This document shows positions 35,275-44,668 of a DNA stretch of 64,000 bases, in pieces (the first letter of the stretch is position 1; the number at the start of each line of letters is the position of its first letter). Source of the stretch: Antarcticirhabdus aurantiaca (GTDB taxonomy: Bacteria; Pseudomonadota; Alphaproteobacteria; Rhizobiales; Rhizobiaceae); the NCBI RefSeq assembly GCF_009765365.1, contig NZ_VTOM01000011.1, forward strand, positions 62,001 through 126,000, given 5' to 3'. The notes below the pieces were generated by a model that worked only from the letters and a program-made list of their open reading frames with translations, made no database searches and was not told the origin of the DNA. Both the position numbers and the translations under genes were made by a program.

Positions 35275-35844
35275 ATGCAGGACTTCACGATCCTTCCTCA
35301 GGGCCTGCCGGATCCGGCCGACGACGGCGCTGCGGCCCATCTCGAAGGCCGGACGCTGCCGATCGTCCAGCTCGCCTCGACCGCGGGCGGCACGGTCGAC
35401 CTCGGGAGCCTCGACGGTCTCACGGTGCTCTACTGCTATCCGATGACCGGTCGTCCCGGGACCGCGCTGCCGGAGGGCTGGGACGACATTCCCGGCGCGC
35501 GCGGCTGCACGCCCCAGGCCTGCGCCTTTCGCGACCACTTTGCCGAGCTTCGGGCGCTGGGGGTGCGAAGCGTCTTCGGCATCTCGACGCAGACGACCGC
35601 CTATCAGCGCGAGGCGGCCGCCCGCCTTCATCTGCCGTTCCCGCTCCTGTCCGACTCCGCCCTGGAGCTTCAGGAGATGCTGGACCTGCCCGTGATGGAC
35701 GTTGCCGGCGACGTGCTTCTCAAGCGCCTGACCATGGTGGCGCGGGACGGCGTGATCGAGACGGTGTTCTATCCGGTGTTTCCGCCGGACCGGAACGCGG
35801 GGGACGTCATCGACCACCTGCGGCGGCGGAGCGGAAGCGGCTAG
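35275..35844 (+). CDS. AhpC/TSA-family peroxiredoxin
   Basis: This 189-residue thioredoxin-fold protein has the peroxiredoxin active-site context YCYPMTGRPG ... GCTPQACAFRDHFAEL. The cysteine at GCTPQAC is the likely peroxidatic site, with a second Cys four residues later. Peroxiredoxins of this shape reduce hydroperoxides. The start ATG (MQDFTIL) follows GAGGAGG. Its TAG stop overlaps the opposite-strand stop of the convergent glycosylase gene (CTAG). Confidence 0.8.
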   Translation: MQDFTILPQGLPDPADDGAAAHLEGRTLPIVQLASTAGGTVDLGSLDGLTVLYCYPMTGRPGTALPEGWDDIPGARGCTPQACAFRDHFAELRALGVRSVFGISTQTTAYQREAAARLHLPFPLLSDSALELQEMLDLPVMDVAGDVLLKRLTMVARDGVIETVFYPVFPPDRNAGDVIDHLRRRSGSG

Positions 35845-36512
35845 GCGGTTTTCAGCCGCTCCGCGACGGCCGCGAAGACCGCCTCGAACATCTCGGTCGT
35901 GAGAACCCCGGTGTTCGTGTTGTAGCGCGAGCAGTGATAGCTCGAGAACAACGACAGGGCGCCGATCTCGTACTGGCCCCCATGGCGGAAGGGAGCGTCC
36001 TTCAGCTTCGTGCCGAGCGCCCGCAAGGTGGTGTCGTGCGCGATGCGACCGAGCGTGACGATCGCGCGAAGCTTCGGCAGGCCCTCGATGACCGGCGTCA
36101 GGAATTGCCGGCAGGTGTTGATCTCGGCTGGCGTCGGCTTGTTTTCCGGCGGCACGCAGCGCACGCCGTTGACGATGGCCGCACCGTCGAGCTCCAGCCC
36201 ATCGTCGACCCGCGCGGCGAAGCGGTCATTGGCGAAGCCGTACTTGTTGAGCGTCGCGTAGAGGAGGTCGCCGGCATAATCGCCGGTAAACGGGCGACCG
36301 GTGCGGTTGGCCCCGCGAAGGCCGGGCGCGAGGCCGACGACGAGCAGCTGGACCGCTTCCGGCCCCCCTGTCGGCAGGAAGGCCGGCACCGGCGCGTTGT
36401 GCCAGGCGGGTTCCCTGGCGCGCCATTCCTCGCGGAAGGCGACCAGGCGAGGGCACAAGGGGCAGTCGCGATCCGGCTCGGCGACGGCCGCTTTGCCTTG
36501 GATCGCGCTCAA
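35841..36512 (-). CDS. Family-5 uracil-DNA glycosylase (UDGb)
   Basis: The 223-residue protein has the N-terminal cluster motif CPLCPRL and the family-5 active-site motif GLAPGLRGANRTGRPFTGDYAGDLLY. RCVPPENKPTPAEINTC completes the four [4Fe-4S] cysteines. The C-terminal motif is SSYHCSRYNTNTGVL. UDGb enzymes remove uracil and other deaminated bases from double-stranded DNA. The start overlaps the stop of the upstream NYN gene by 4 bp (ATGA), implying joint translation. Unlike the glycosylase at 16046-16981, this one keeps its cluster ligands. Confidence 0.92.
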   Translation of the reverse strand: MSAIQGKAAVAEPDRDCPLCPRLVAFREEWRAREPAWHNAPVPAFLPTGGPEAVQLLVVGLAPGLRGANRTGRPFTGDYAGDLLYATLNKYGFANDRFAARVDDGLELDGAAIVNGVRCVPPENKPTPAEINTCRQFLTPVIEGLPKLRAIVTLGRIAHDTTLRALGTKLKDAPFRHGGQYEIGALSLFSSYHCSRYNTNTGVLTTEMFEAVFAAVAERLKTA

Positions 36513-37150
36513 AATTCCTCGTCGTCGCTGTCCGCCGCGGGCGTCCCGCCGGCGTTGGCGGTGGATCCGCCGCTCGCGGCGAGCTCGGCTTCGGCGCGGC
36601 GGGCGAGCCGGGCCTCGCGCTCGGCGGCGCTGCGCCCGATCTCGGCCTTGAGGCTGACGAGGTCGATGAAGTGATCGGCCTGGCGCCGCAGGTCGTCGGC
36701 GATCATCGGCGGCGTCGTGGACAGCGTGGAGACGACCGAGACCTTGCGACCCTTGCGCTGCAGGGCCTCGACCAGCGAGCGGAAATCGCCGTCGCCGGAG
36801 AACAGGACGAAGTGGTCCACCGTGTCGACGAGCTCCATCGCGTCGACGGCCAGCTCGATGTCCATGTTGCCCTTGACCTTGCGGCGGCCGCTCGGGTCGG
36901 TGAATTCCTTCGCCGGCTTCGTCACCACGCGGTAGCCGTTGTAGTCCAGCCAGTCGATCAGCGGGCGGATGGAGGAATATTCCTGGTCTTCCAGGAGAGC
37001 CGTGTAATAGTAGGCGCGAAGCAGATAAGCGCGCTTCTGGAAGGCCTGGAGCAGCTTCTTGTAATCGATGTCGAAGCCGACATTGCGCGATGCGGCGTAG
37101 AGGTTGGCGCCATCGATGAAAAGAGCGATCTTCTCGCGTTCCAGAAACAT
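36509..37150 (-). CDS. NYN domain protein (LabA/DUF88-like PIN-fold nuclease)
   Basis: The 213-residue protein has the NYN/PIN-like acidic residues in ALFIDGANLY, KGNMDIELAVDAM and LFSGDGDFRSLVEAL, the expected metal-binding carboxylates of a PIN-fold ribonuclease. A charged helical tail and a short acidic C-terminus (DSDDEEF) follow. LabA-type proteins are tied to RNA turnover and post-transcriptional control. It is the first gene of a two-gene unit with UDGb. Confidence 0.88.
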   Translation of the reverse strand: MFLEREKIALFIDGANLYAASRNVGFDIDYKKLLQAFQKRAYLLRAYYYTALLEDQEYSSIRPLIDWLDYNGYRVVTKPAKEFTDPSGRRKVKGNMDIELAVDAMELVDTVDHFVLFSGDGDFRSLVEALQRKGRKVSVVSTLSTTPPMIADDLRRQADHFIDLVSLKAEIGRSAAEREARLARRAEAELAASGGSTANAGGTPAADSDDEEF

Positions 37151-37345
37151 CCGGTAACTTTCGGTTTTATCAGAAGGCTGCGAGCGCGTTGCCGCGAGGC
37201 ATGCGCAGCCGGCCTCGAAAACGCGGCCGGATCGGGTTCAGATTAAGCGAGCGCAGGGAACATTTCCATCAACCCAGAGCTTCATGCGCCCCCGGCTGCG
37301 TCGTCATCCTTACGCATGTCTAAACGGCGCGGCTCGTCAAGCGCC

Positions 37346-37373
37346 CTTGTAAGCCTGAGCGTAACGGGCTAAG
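37346..37373 (+). promoter_or_regulatory. Candidate promoter of rpoZ
   Basis: CTTGTA (37346-37351) and GCTAAG (37368-37373) are separated by 16 bp and lie about 45 bp upstream of the rpoZ start. They fit the alphaproteobacterial sigma-70 pattern loosely. Confidence 0.28.
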
Positions 37374-37419
37374 TGCGGAGCTTGATCCCCCGTCCGTTCC
37401 CGTTTGTTTGGAGACAGGC

Positions 37420-37842
37420 ATGGCCCGCGTCACCGTCGAAGATTGCGTCGACAAGGTCGAGAACCGCTTCGAGCTCGTGCTGCTCGCCAGTCACCGTGCC
37501 CGCCAGATCAGCCAGGGTCAGCCGATCACGGTTGATCGCGACAACGACAAGAATCCCGTCGTCGCGCTGCGCGAGATCGCCGACGAGACGCTCTCGCCCG
37601 ACGATCTGAAGGAAGCGCTCATCCACTCGCTGCAGAAGCACGTCGAGGTGGACGAGCCGGAGCCCGCGCCGGCACCCGCCTCGCAGCAGCCGGCGATCGC
37701 CGCCGACTCGCTGGCCGCGACGCCCGCCGCCGAGAGCGACGACGACGCCGAGGACAACATCGCCTTCGACCGCATGTCGGAGGACGAGCTCCTCGCCGGC
37801 ATCGAAGGCCTCGTCGCGCCCGAGAAGAACGACGATTATTGA
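37420..37842 (+). CDS. rpoZ: RNA polymerase omega subunit
   Basis: The 140-residue protein begins [23 protein letters not shown] and continues AHRARQIS-like ([11 protein letters not shown]), the conserved omega core that holds the beta-prime subunit and forms part of ppGpp site 1 in proteobacteria. The acidic, Ala/Pro-rich C-terminal extension (about 85-140) is usual in Hyphomicrobiales. ATG 37420 is the conserved start; an upstream in-frame ATG at 37408 is possible. The rsh gene for ppGpp metabolism follows 114 bp downstream. Confidence 0.95.
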   Translation: MARVTVEDCVDKVENRFELVLLASHRARQISQGQPITVDRDNDKNPVVALREIADETLSPDDLKEALIHSLQKHVEVDEPEPAPAPASQQPAIAADSLAATPAAESDDDAEDNIAFDRMSEDELLAGIEGLVAPEKNDDY

Positions 37843-37956
37843 GCCGCCGTGGACGCTCCGCTCTTCTCCGGGCGGCTGTGCGATGACTATATTGGAGGGG
37901 CGTCCGGCTGAGGTCGGGCGCCCCTTCTCACGTTCGGGGCAAGACGCCGCAACTCC

Positions 37957-40179
37957 ATGATGCGCCAGTATGAACTCGTCGAGAAGGTCGCCGCCTACAA
38001 GCCCGACCTCGACGAAGGCCTGCTCAACCGTGCCTATGTCTACGCCATGCAGAAGCACGGCTCGCAGAAGCGCGCCAGCGGCGACCCCTACTTCTCGCAT
38101 CCCTTGGAAGTGGCCGCGATCCTCACCGACATGCGCCTCGACGAGGCGACGGTGGCCGTCGCGCTCCTCCACGACACGATCGAGGACACGGACGCCACCC
38201 GCAAGGAGATCGACCAGATCTTCGGCATGAAGATCGGCCAGCTCGTCGAGGGGCTGACCAAGATCAAGCGGCTCGACCTCGTCTCCAAGAAGGCCGAGCA
38301 GGCGGAGAATCTCCGCAAGCTTCTACTGGCCATCGCCGACGACGTGCGCGTCCTCCTCGTCAAGCTCGCCGACCGCCTGCACAACATGCGCACCCTCGGG
38401 CACATGCGCGCCGACAAGCGCGCCCGCATCGCGCAGGAAACCATGGACATCTATGCCCCGCTCGCCGGGCGCATGGGCATGCAGGACATGCGCGAGGAGC
38501 TGGAGGACCTGGCCTTCCGGCACGTGAACCTCGAAGCCTACGAGATGATCACCGCGCGCCTCGCCGAGCTGCGCGAGCGCCATGCCGGGCACATCGCCAA
38601 GATCGAGACGGACCTCGCCGAGCGCCTCAAGGCGAGCGGGATCGTGGCCAAGGTCTACGGCCGGCAGAAGAAGCCCTATTCGGTCTTCTCCAAGACGCAG
38701 CGCAAGCAGCTCTCGCTGGAGCAGCTGTCCGACATCTTCGGGTTCCGCGTCCTCGTGACCACCGAGGAGGAGTGCTACCGCACCCTCGGCATCGTCCACC
38801 GCACCTGGCAGAACGTGCCGGGCCGGTTCAAGGACTACATCTCGATCCCCAAGCAGAACGACTACCGCTCGTTGCACACGACCATCGTCGGTCCGTCGAG
38901 CCAGCGCGTCGAGCTGCAGATCCGCACCCGCGAGATGCACGAGGTGGCCGAGTACGGCATCGCGGCGCATTCGGTCTACAAGGACGGCATGAAGGCTGGC
39001 GATCGGCAGGTGGCGCTGTCCAAGGACTCCAACGCCTATGGCTGGCTGCGCCGGACCATCGAGACGCTGGCGGACGGCGAGCCGGAGGAGTTCCTCGAGA
39101 ACACCAAGCTCGAACTCTTCCAGGACCAGGTCTTCTGCTTCACGCCCAAGGGCCGGCTGATCGCGCTGCCGCGGCGGGCGACGCCGATCGACTTCGCCTA
39201 TGCCGTGCATACCGACGTCGGCAACACCTGCGTCGGCGCCAAGATCAACGGCCGCGTCATGCCGCTAATGACCGAACTGTCGAACGGCGACGAGGTCGAG
39301 ATCATCCGGTCGAAGGGGGCCAGCCCGCCGCAGGCCTGGGAAAGCCTCGTCGTGACGGGCAAGGCGCGCTCGGCGATCCGGCGCGCGACGCGTGCGTCCG
39401 TGCGCCGGCAATATTCCGGGCTCGGCAGCCAGATCCTGGAGCGGACCTTCGCGCGCTCGGGCAAGACCTTCTCGGCCGAGGTTTTGAAGCCGATCCTGTC
39501 GCGCCTCGGCCATCGCGAGGTCGAGGACGTCCTGGCCGCCGTCGGACGCGGCGAGCTCGCCTCGGCCGACGTCCTGCGCGCCGTGCATCCCGACTACCAG
39601 GACACTCGTGCGAGCCGGAAGCTGCCGGTGCCGCGCGTCGCGGAAGAAGGCTGGTTCAACCTGCGCACCGCGGCCGGCATGCTGTTCCGCATGCCCGGCG
39701 CCAACGAGCCGCGTCTGCGCGCCGCCAAGGGGCCGATCCCGATCCGCGGCGTCGGCGAGGACATGCCGGTTCTGTTCGGTCCGGACGGCGCGGTGCCGGG
39801 CGACCGGATCATCGGCATCCTGGAGCCGGGACGCGGCATCACGATCTATCCCATCCAGTCCCCGGCGCTTCAGGCTTTCGACGATGAGCCGGAGCGCTGG
39901 GTGGACGTGCGCTGGGACATCGACGCGGAGCTCACCGAGCGCTTTCCCGCGCGCATCCTGATCTCGGCGATCAACGAGCCGGGCACGCTCGCCGTGATCG
40001 CCGAGACGATCGCCGCCAACGACGCCAACATCCACAATCTGTCGATGCTCTCGACCGCGCCCGACTTCACCAAGATGCTCGTCGACCTGGAGGTCTGGGA
40101 CCTCCAGCATCTCAACCGCACGCTGGCGCAGTTGCGCGCGAAGTCCTGCGTGTCCGACGTGTCGCGGGTGAACGCGTGA
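37957..40179 (+). CDS. rsh: Bifunctional (p)ppGpp synthetase/hydrolase Rsh
   Basis: The 740-residue RelA/SpoT protein is the single long Rsh usual in alphaproteobacteria. The hydrolase domain keeps its metal-binding His-Asp (ALLHDTIEDT, His72-Asp73). The synthetase domain has RFKDYISIPKQNDYRSLHT (about 288-306), the TGS domain is at about 390-450, and a C-terminal ACT domain contains LAVIAETIAANDANIHNL. It makes and degrades (p)ppGpp on starvation. The upstream gap carries ATGACTATATT, also seen before recO. Confidence 0.95.
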   Translation: MMRQYELVEKVAAYKPDLDEGLLNRAYVYAMQKHGSQKRASGDPYFSHPLEVAAILTDMRLDEATVAVALLHDTIEDTDATRKEIDQIFGMKIGQLVEGLTKIKRLDLVSKKAEQAENLRKLLLAIADDVRVLLVKLADRLHNMRTLGHMRADKRARIAQETMDIYAPLAGRMGMQDMREELEDLAFRHVNLEAYEMITARLAELRERHAGHIAKIETDLAERLKASGIVAKVYGRQKKPYSVFSKTQRKQLSLEQLSDIFGFRVLVTTEEECYRTLGIVHRTWQNVPGRFKDYISIPKQNDYRSLHTTIVGPSSQRVELQIRTREMHEVAEYGIAAHSVYKDGMKAGDRQVALSKDSNAYGWLRRTIETLADGEPEEFLENTKLELFQDQVFCFTPKGRLIALPRRATPIDFAYAVHTDVGNTCVGAKINGRVMPLMTELSNGDEVEIIRSKGASPPQAWESLVVTGKARSAIRRATRASVRRQYSGLGSQILERTFARSGKTFSAEVLKPILSRLGHREVEDVLAAVGRGELASADVLRAVHPDYQDTRASRKLPVPRVAEEGWFNLRTAAGMLFRMPGANEPRLRAAKGPIPIRGVGEDMPVLFGPDGAVPGDRIIGILEPGRGITIYPIQSPALQAFDDEPERWVDVRWDIDAELTERFPARILISAINEPGTLAVIAETIAANDANIHNLSMLSTAPDFTKMLVDLEVWDLQHLNRTLAQLRAKSCVSDVSRVNA

Positions 40180-40280
40180 GGCGCGGGCTCCCGGCCCTCG
40201 GCGCCGCAATCTGGCCGATTCTCCCGCCTATGGCCGCGTCCGGCGCCGCCCTCGCGCGGCGTCCTTCGAGGAAGCACTGA

Positions 40281-40844
40281 ATGCTGTTCGCACGCCGCGA
40301 GCCGGAACCCCTGTCCTCCCGCGTGCGCGGGGTGCTGTGGCCGCGCCGCTCCTGGAAGCGGTCGCTGCGCTACATGGGCAAGCGCGTCCTTCGCCTGCGC
40401 GCGAGCCCGCACGCCATCGCGGCCGGATTCGGCGTCGGCGTCCTGTCCTCCTTCACGCCCTTTCTCGGCTTCCACATCCTTCTCGCGCTCGCGCTCGCCT
40501 TTCTGATCCGCGGTAACATGGCGGCGGCCGCGCTCGGCACGGCGGTGGGCAACCCGCTGACCTTTCCGCTGATCTGGGGCTCGACCTACGAGGCCGGACG
40601 CTGGATCCTCCACAACGAGACGGTGGACGTGGCGCGGCCGGAAAGCCTCGGCGCCTCCTTGATGAAGCTCGATCTCGCCGCCATGTGGAAGCCGGTTGTG
40701 GAACCCATGCTGGTCGGCTCGCTTCCGCTCGGCCTCCTGTTCGGCGCGGTCGGCTACGTCGTCGTCTTCCTGGCCGCCCGCTCGATGCGGGACAGGCGCG
40801 CGGATCCCGCGCCCCTCGGCACGACGCGCGAGGCGGCGCGATGA
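40281..40844 (+). CDS. DUF2062 membrane protein
   Basis: The 187-residue protein has a basic N-terminus ([18 protein letters not shown]), then two to three membrane segments with the DUF2062 motif [15 protein letters not shown]-like ([16 protein letters not shown]) at about 84-99. The function is unknown; the family is conserved beside rsh and acpS in Hyphomicrobiales. It overlaps acpS by 4 bp (ATGA), so the two are coupled. Confidence 0.88.
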   Translation: MLFARREPEPLSSRVRGVLWPRRSWKRSLRYMGKRVLRLRASPHAIAAGFGVGVLSSFTPFLGFHILLALALAFLIRGNMAAAALGTAVGNPLTFPLIWGSTYEAGRWILHNETVDVARPESLGASLMKLDLAAMWKPVVEPMLVGSLPLGLLFGAVGYVVVFLAARSMRDRRADPAPLGTTREAAR

Positions 40845-41251
40845 TCCTCGGCATCGGCAGCGACCTCATCGACATCCGCCGCATCGAGCGATCGCTGGAA
40901 CGCTTCGGTGCGCGCTTCATCGACCGCGTCTTCACCGACGTCGAGACGGCGAAGTCCGAGCGCCGCGCCAACCGCGCGGCGTCCTACGCCAAGCGCTTCG
41001 CCGCCAAGGAGGCCTGCGCCAAGGCGCTCGGCACCGGCCTTGCGCGCGGCGTGTTCTGGCGCGACATGGGCGTCGTCAACCTTCCCGGCGGAGCGCCCAC
41101 CATGGTGCTGACCGGCGGCGCCAGGGCGCGGCTCGACGCGCTCGTGCCGCCCGGCATGGCGGCGCGCATCCACGTCACCATCACCGACGATCACCCCCTG
41201 GCCCAGGCCTTCGTCGTCATCGAAGCGGTGCCCGGCGATCACACAGGCTGA
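40841..41251 (+). CDS. acpS: Holo-[acyl-carrier-protein] synthase
   Basis: This 136-residue 4'-phosphopantetheinyl transferase converts apo-ACP to holo-ACP using coenzyme A. The metal-binding motifs are [14 protein letters not shown] (Asp8) and [16 protein letters not shown] (Glu of FAAKEA). ATG 40841 overlaps the DUF2062 stop. It links the stringent-response block to fatty acid synthesis. Confidence 0.95.
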   Translation: MILGIGSDLIDIRRIERSLERFGARFIDRVFTDVETAKSERRANRAASYAKRFAAKEACAKALGTGLARGVFWRDMGVVNLPGGAPTMVLTGGARARLDALVPPGMAARIHVTITDDHPLAQAFVVIEAVPGDHTG

Positions 41252-41341
41252 GCGGCCGCTGCGGCGCCGATTGCTCGCCGGATTTGAAGCTTATAGAAGC
41301 CCTTGACGCGCCGCGGGGCGGCGCCGGGGTCAGAAGGGACC

Positions 41342-42094
41342 ATGATGGTCGAACAGACGCACAGCAAGGAAGGCGGCGGCTTCGGCGAAACCGTCAAGGT
41401 CGTCGTGCAGGCCCTGCTCCTGGCGCTCGTGATCCGCACCTTCCTGTTCCAGCCGTTCTCGATTCCGTCGGGCTCGATGATGCCGACCCTGCTCGTCGGC
41501 GACTACCTCTTCGTGTCGAAGTGGTCCTACGGCTACAGCAAGTACTCGCTGCCCTCCTTCCCGCCTTACATCGGCTACGTGCCCGTGGACGGGCGGGTCT
41601 TCGCCTCCGATCCCGAGCGCGGCGACGTCGTCGTCTTCCGCAAGCCCGGCGAGGAGGAAACGGACTACATCAAGCGGCTGATCGGCCTGCCGGGCGACCG
41701 CGTCCAGGTTCGCGACGACGTGCTCTACATCAACAACGTCGCGGTGCCGCGCGAGCGCGTCGACGATTTCGTCACCGACGACGGCGCGCGCGTCCCGCAG
41801 TTCCGCGAAACGCTGCCCAACGGCGTGTCCTACATGACGCTGGATCTCAGCCCCAATTCCAGCGGCGACAACACCCGCGAGTTCGTGGTGCCCGAGGGGC
41901 ACTACTTCATGATGGGTGACAATCGCGACAACTCGCTCGATTCGCGCTTCGACGTCGGCTACGTCCCCTTCGAGAACTTCGTCGGCAAGGCGCAGGTGAT
42001 CTTCTTCTCCATCGACGGCGACACCTCGCCCTTGGCGCTGTGGGACTGGCCCTCGGAGCTGCGGCCCTCGCGCATCTTCACATGGCTCTCGTAA
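41342..42094 (+). CDS. lepB: Signal peptidase I
   Basis: This 250-residue membrane-bound protease removes signal peptides from exported proteins. One N-terminal membrane segment (about 18-36) precedes the catalytic Ser45 (IPSGSMMPTL). The general base is Lys111 in DYIKRLIGLPGDR, and the box GHYFMMGDNRDNSLDSR is intact. Two adjacent ATGs (41342, 41345) could start it. The 3' end overlaps rnc by 13 bp. Confidence 0.95.
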   Translation: MMVEQTHSKEGGGFGETVKVVVQALLLALVIRTFLFQPFSIPSGSMMPTLLVGDYLFVSKWSYGYSKYSLPSFPPYIGYVPVDGRVFASDPERGDVVVFRKPGEEETDYIKRLIGLPGDRVQVRDDVLYINNVAVPRERVDDFVTDDGARVPQFRETLPNGVSYMTLDLSPNSSGDNTREFVVPEGHYFMMGDNRDNSLDSRFDVGYVPFENFVGKAQVIFFSIDGDTSPLALWDWPSELRPSRIFTWLS

Positions 42095-42789
42095 AGCGCC
42101 GCCCGCTCGCCGACCTGGAGGAGCGGATCGGCGTCCCGGTGCGCGACAAGGAGCGGCTGGAGCGGGCGCTGACCCATTCGAGCCTGCGCCAGGGACAGTC
42201 GGGCGCGCGCTCCTACGAGCGGCTGGAGTTCATGGGCGACCGGGTGCTCGGCCTCGTGATCGCCGAGAAGCTCTTCGAGATGTTCCCCCGCGACGACGAG
42301 GGCGGGCTGTCGCTGCGGCTCAACACGCTGGTCTCGGCCGATGCCTGCGCTGAGGTGGCCGACGAGCTCGGCCTGCACGAGTTCCTGCGCCACGGCGGCG
42401 ATCTCAAGCGCGTCAAGGGCAAGCACACCAAGAACATCCGCGCCGACCTCGTGGAAGCGCTGATCGCCGCGATCTACCTCAGCGAAGGCCTGGAGACGAC
42501 GCGCGCCTTCATCCTGCGCGTCTGGGGCGACCGTCTGGTGCAAGCCGGCGAGGCCCGCCAGGACGCCAAGACCGCGCTTCAGGAATGGGCGCATACCCGC
42601 GGCACGCAGACGCCGCGCTACGAGACGGTCGGGCGCGAAGGGCCCGACCACGATCCGGTCTTCACCGTGCGCGTCAGCGTGCCCGACGTGGAGCCCGGCG
42701 AAGGCAAGGGGCGCTCCAAGCGCCTGGCGGAACAGGAGGCGGCCAAAGCGGTTCTCCTTCGCGAAAAGATCTGGAAGGACGAGGCTTGA
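42082..42789 (+). CDS. rnc: Ribonuclease III
   Basis: The 235-residue enzyme cuts double-stranded RNA in rRNA and mRNA maturation. The signature ERLEFMGDRVLGLVIAE carries the catalytic Glu and Asp, with the second acidic pair in ADLVEALIAAIYL. A C-terminal dsRNA-binding domain ends GKGRSKRLAEQEAAKAVL. ATG 42082 lies inside the lepB end; the farther upstream ATG 42040 is too deep in lepB. It overlaps era as TTGA. Confidence 0.95.
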   Translation: MALVKRRPLADLEERIGVPVRDKERLERALTHSSLRQGQSGARSYERLEFMGDRVLGLVIAEKLFEMFPRDDEGGLSLRLNTLVSADACAEVADELGLHEFLRHGGDLKRVKGKHTKNIRADLVEALIAAIYLSEGLETTRAFILRVWGDRLVQAGEARQDAKTALQEWAHTRGTQTPRYETVGREGPDHDPVFTVRVSVPDVEPGEGKGRSKRLAEQEAAKAVLLREKIWKDEA

Positions 42790-43742
42790 GCGACGAGACG
42801 GTGACGAACGAGACGCAGACTCCCACAGCGACGGCGAGGGACGGAGCCTCCGACACGCGCTCGGGCTTCGTCGCCCTGATCGGCGCGCCCAATGCGGGCA
42901 AGTCGACGCTCGTGAACCAGCTCGTCGGCACCAAGGTCTCGATCGTCACCCATAAGGTCCAGACGACGCGCGCCCTCGTGCGCGGCATCGCGATCCGGGA
43001 CCGCACCCAGATCGTCTTCGTAGACACGCCCGGCATCTTCGCGCCCAAGCGCCGGCTCGACCGCGCCATGGTCAAGACCGCCTGGAGCGGCGCCAAGGAC
43101 GCCGACCTCGTCCTCGCCATCGTGGATGCCGACCGCGGCGTCAACGAGGAGGTCGAGACGATCCTGGAGCGCATGAAGGACGTTCGCCAGCCCAAGGCGC
43201 TGCTCCTCAACAAGGTCGACCGCATGAAGCGCGAGCGGCTGCTGGCGCTGACGCAGGAGATCGCGGCACGCGTCGAGTTCGACCGCGTCTTCATGATCTC
43301 GGCGCTGAACGGCTCGGGCTGCGACGACCTGATGGGCTGGCTGGCCGAGACCCTGCCGCCCGGCCCCTGGTACTACCCGGAAGACCAGATCTCCGACCTG
43401 CCGCTGCGCCAGCTCGCCGCCGAGATCACCCGCGAGAAGCTGTATCTGCGCCTCCACCAGGAGCTGCCCTACGCCTCGACCGTCGAGACGGAGCTCTGGG
43501 AAACCAAGCCCGACGGCTCGGTGCGCATCGAGCAGACAATCTACGTCGAGCGCGACAGCCAGAAGGCGATCGTCCTCGGCCACAAGGGCGAGACCATCAA
43601 GGCGATCGGCCAAGCCGCCCGCAAGGAGATCGCGGACGCCGCCGAGGCCAAGGTCCACCTCTTCCTGTTCGTGAAGGTGCGCGAGAACTGGGGCGACGAC
43701 CCCGAGCGCTACCGCGAGATGGGCCTCGACTTCATCCGCTGA
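42786..43742 (+). CDS. era: GTPase Era
   Basis: The 318-residue GTPase assists 16S rRNA maturation and 30S assembly. The G1 motif is GAPNAGKST, G3 is DTPGIF, and G4 is NKVD. The C-terminal KH domain (VLGHKGETIKAIGQAARKEI) binds the 3' end of 16S rRNA. I take TTG 42786 as start, since AGGACGAGG lies just upstream and it overlaps the rnc stop; GTG 42801 is an alternative. Confidence 0.94.
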   Translation: MSDETVTNETQTPTATARDGASDTRSGFVALIGAPNAGKSTLVNQLVGTKVSIVTHKVQTTRALVRGIAIRDRTQIVFVDTPGIFAPKRRLDRAMVKTAWSGAKDADLVLAIVDADRGVNEEVETILERMKDVRQPKALLLNKVDRMKRERLLALTQEIAARVEFDRVFMISALNGSGCDDLMGWLAETLPPGPWYYPEDQISDLPLRQLAAEITREKLYLRLHQELPYASTVETELWETKPDGSVRIEQTIYVERDSQKAIVLGHKGETIKAIGQAARKEIADAAEAKVHLFLFVKVRENWGDDPERYREMGLDFIR

Positions 43743-43927
43743 CGGCTCGCGGAGGCGGGGCTCATAGCCGCGACGAAGCGACGTGTAGCGCCGATCGCCG
43801 CCGCCAGCGCTGACACGCCGATCATCGAACGACGACGTATCGGTCTCGCCGGTCTCCATCGCATCGTGCGGCAGGTATGACTATATTCCGGCGATGATGC
43901 CCGCTCGACAGACTGGAACGATCGCCC

Positions 43928-44668
43928 GTGGAATGGCGTGAGGACGCGATCGTGCTGGGCCTGCGTCGGCACGGCGAGACGAGCGTGATCGCGGAGGTCA
44001 TGACGCGCGAGCGGGGGCGGCACCTCGGCATCGTGCGCGGCGGGCGCTCGCGCCTGCAGCGTCCCGTGCTGCAGCCCGGCAACGAGATCGCGATCCATTG
44101 GCGCGCACGGCTCGACGAGCACATGGGCACCTACAACGTCGAGCCGCTGAAGCTGCGCGCCGCGACGCTGATGGAGTCGCCCGGGGCGCTCGCGGCGGTG
44201 CAGCTCCTCGCTTCCCATCTGCGCCTTCTGCCCGAGCGCGACCCGCATCCGCGCCTTTTCGACGGACTTGCCGCCATGCTCGACCATCTCGCCGAGCCTC
44301 TGGCCGCGGGCGAGCTGGTGCTGCGCTTCGAGCTGATGCTGCTGGAAGAACTCGGCTTCGGCCTCGACCTCGAGCGCTGCGCGGCGACCGGCGCGTCGGG
44401 CGATCTCGCCTACGTCTCGCCGAAGACCGGCCGCGCCGTCGGGCGCGAGCCGGGCGCGCCCTGGGCCGACAAGCTCCTGGCGCTCCCCGCCTTCCTGTCC
44501 GCCGAGGGCGGGCGGCCGGATCGTGCCGCGCTGGACGCGGGCTATCGGCTGACCGGCTACTTCCTCGCCCGCCACGTCTACGAGCCGCGCGGCCTGCCCG
44601 AGCCGCTGTCGCGGGCCGGGCTTCTCCAGGCGGTCGCCCGCGCCGAGGCCCGGGTTCAGGCGGGCTGA
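43928..44668 (+). CDS. recO: DNA repair protein RecO
   Basis: The 246-residue protein takes part in RecFOR recombinational repair, loading RecA on SSB-coated gaps. The start MEWREDAIVLGLRRHGETS and the N-terminal OB fold (RGRHLGIVRGG) match alphaproteobacterial RecO. The C-terminal domain has RFELMLLEELGFGLDL and CAATG, where other families have a zinc cysteine cluster. The start codon is GTG. ATGACTATATT upstream (43877-43887) matches the sequence before rsh and may be part of a promoter. The 3' end overlaps the convergent MFS gene by 13 bp. Confidence 0.92.
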   Translation: MEWREDAIVLGLRRHGETSVIAEVMTRERGRHLGIVRGGRSRLQRPVLQPGNEIAIHWRARLDEHMGTYNVEPLKLRAATLMESPGALAAVQLLASHLRLLPERDPHPRLFDGLAAMLDHLAEPLAAGELVLRFELMLLEELGFGLDLERCAATGASGDLAYVSPKTGRAVGREPGAPWADKLLALPAFLSAEGGRPDRAALDAGYRLTGYFLARHVYEPRGLPEPLSRAGLLQAVARAEARVQAG

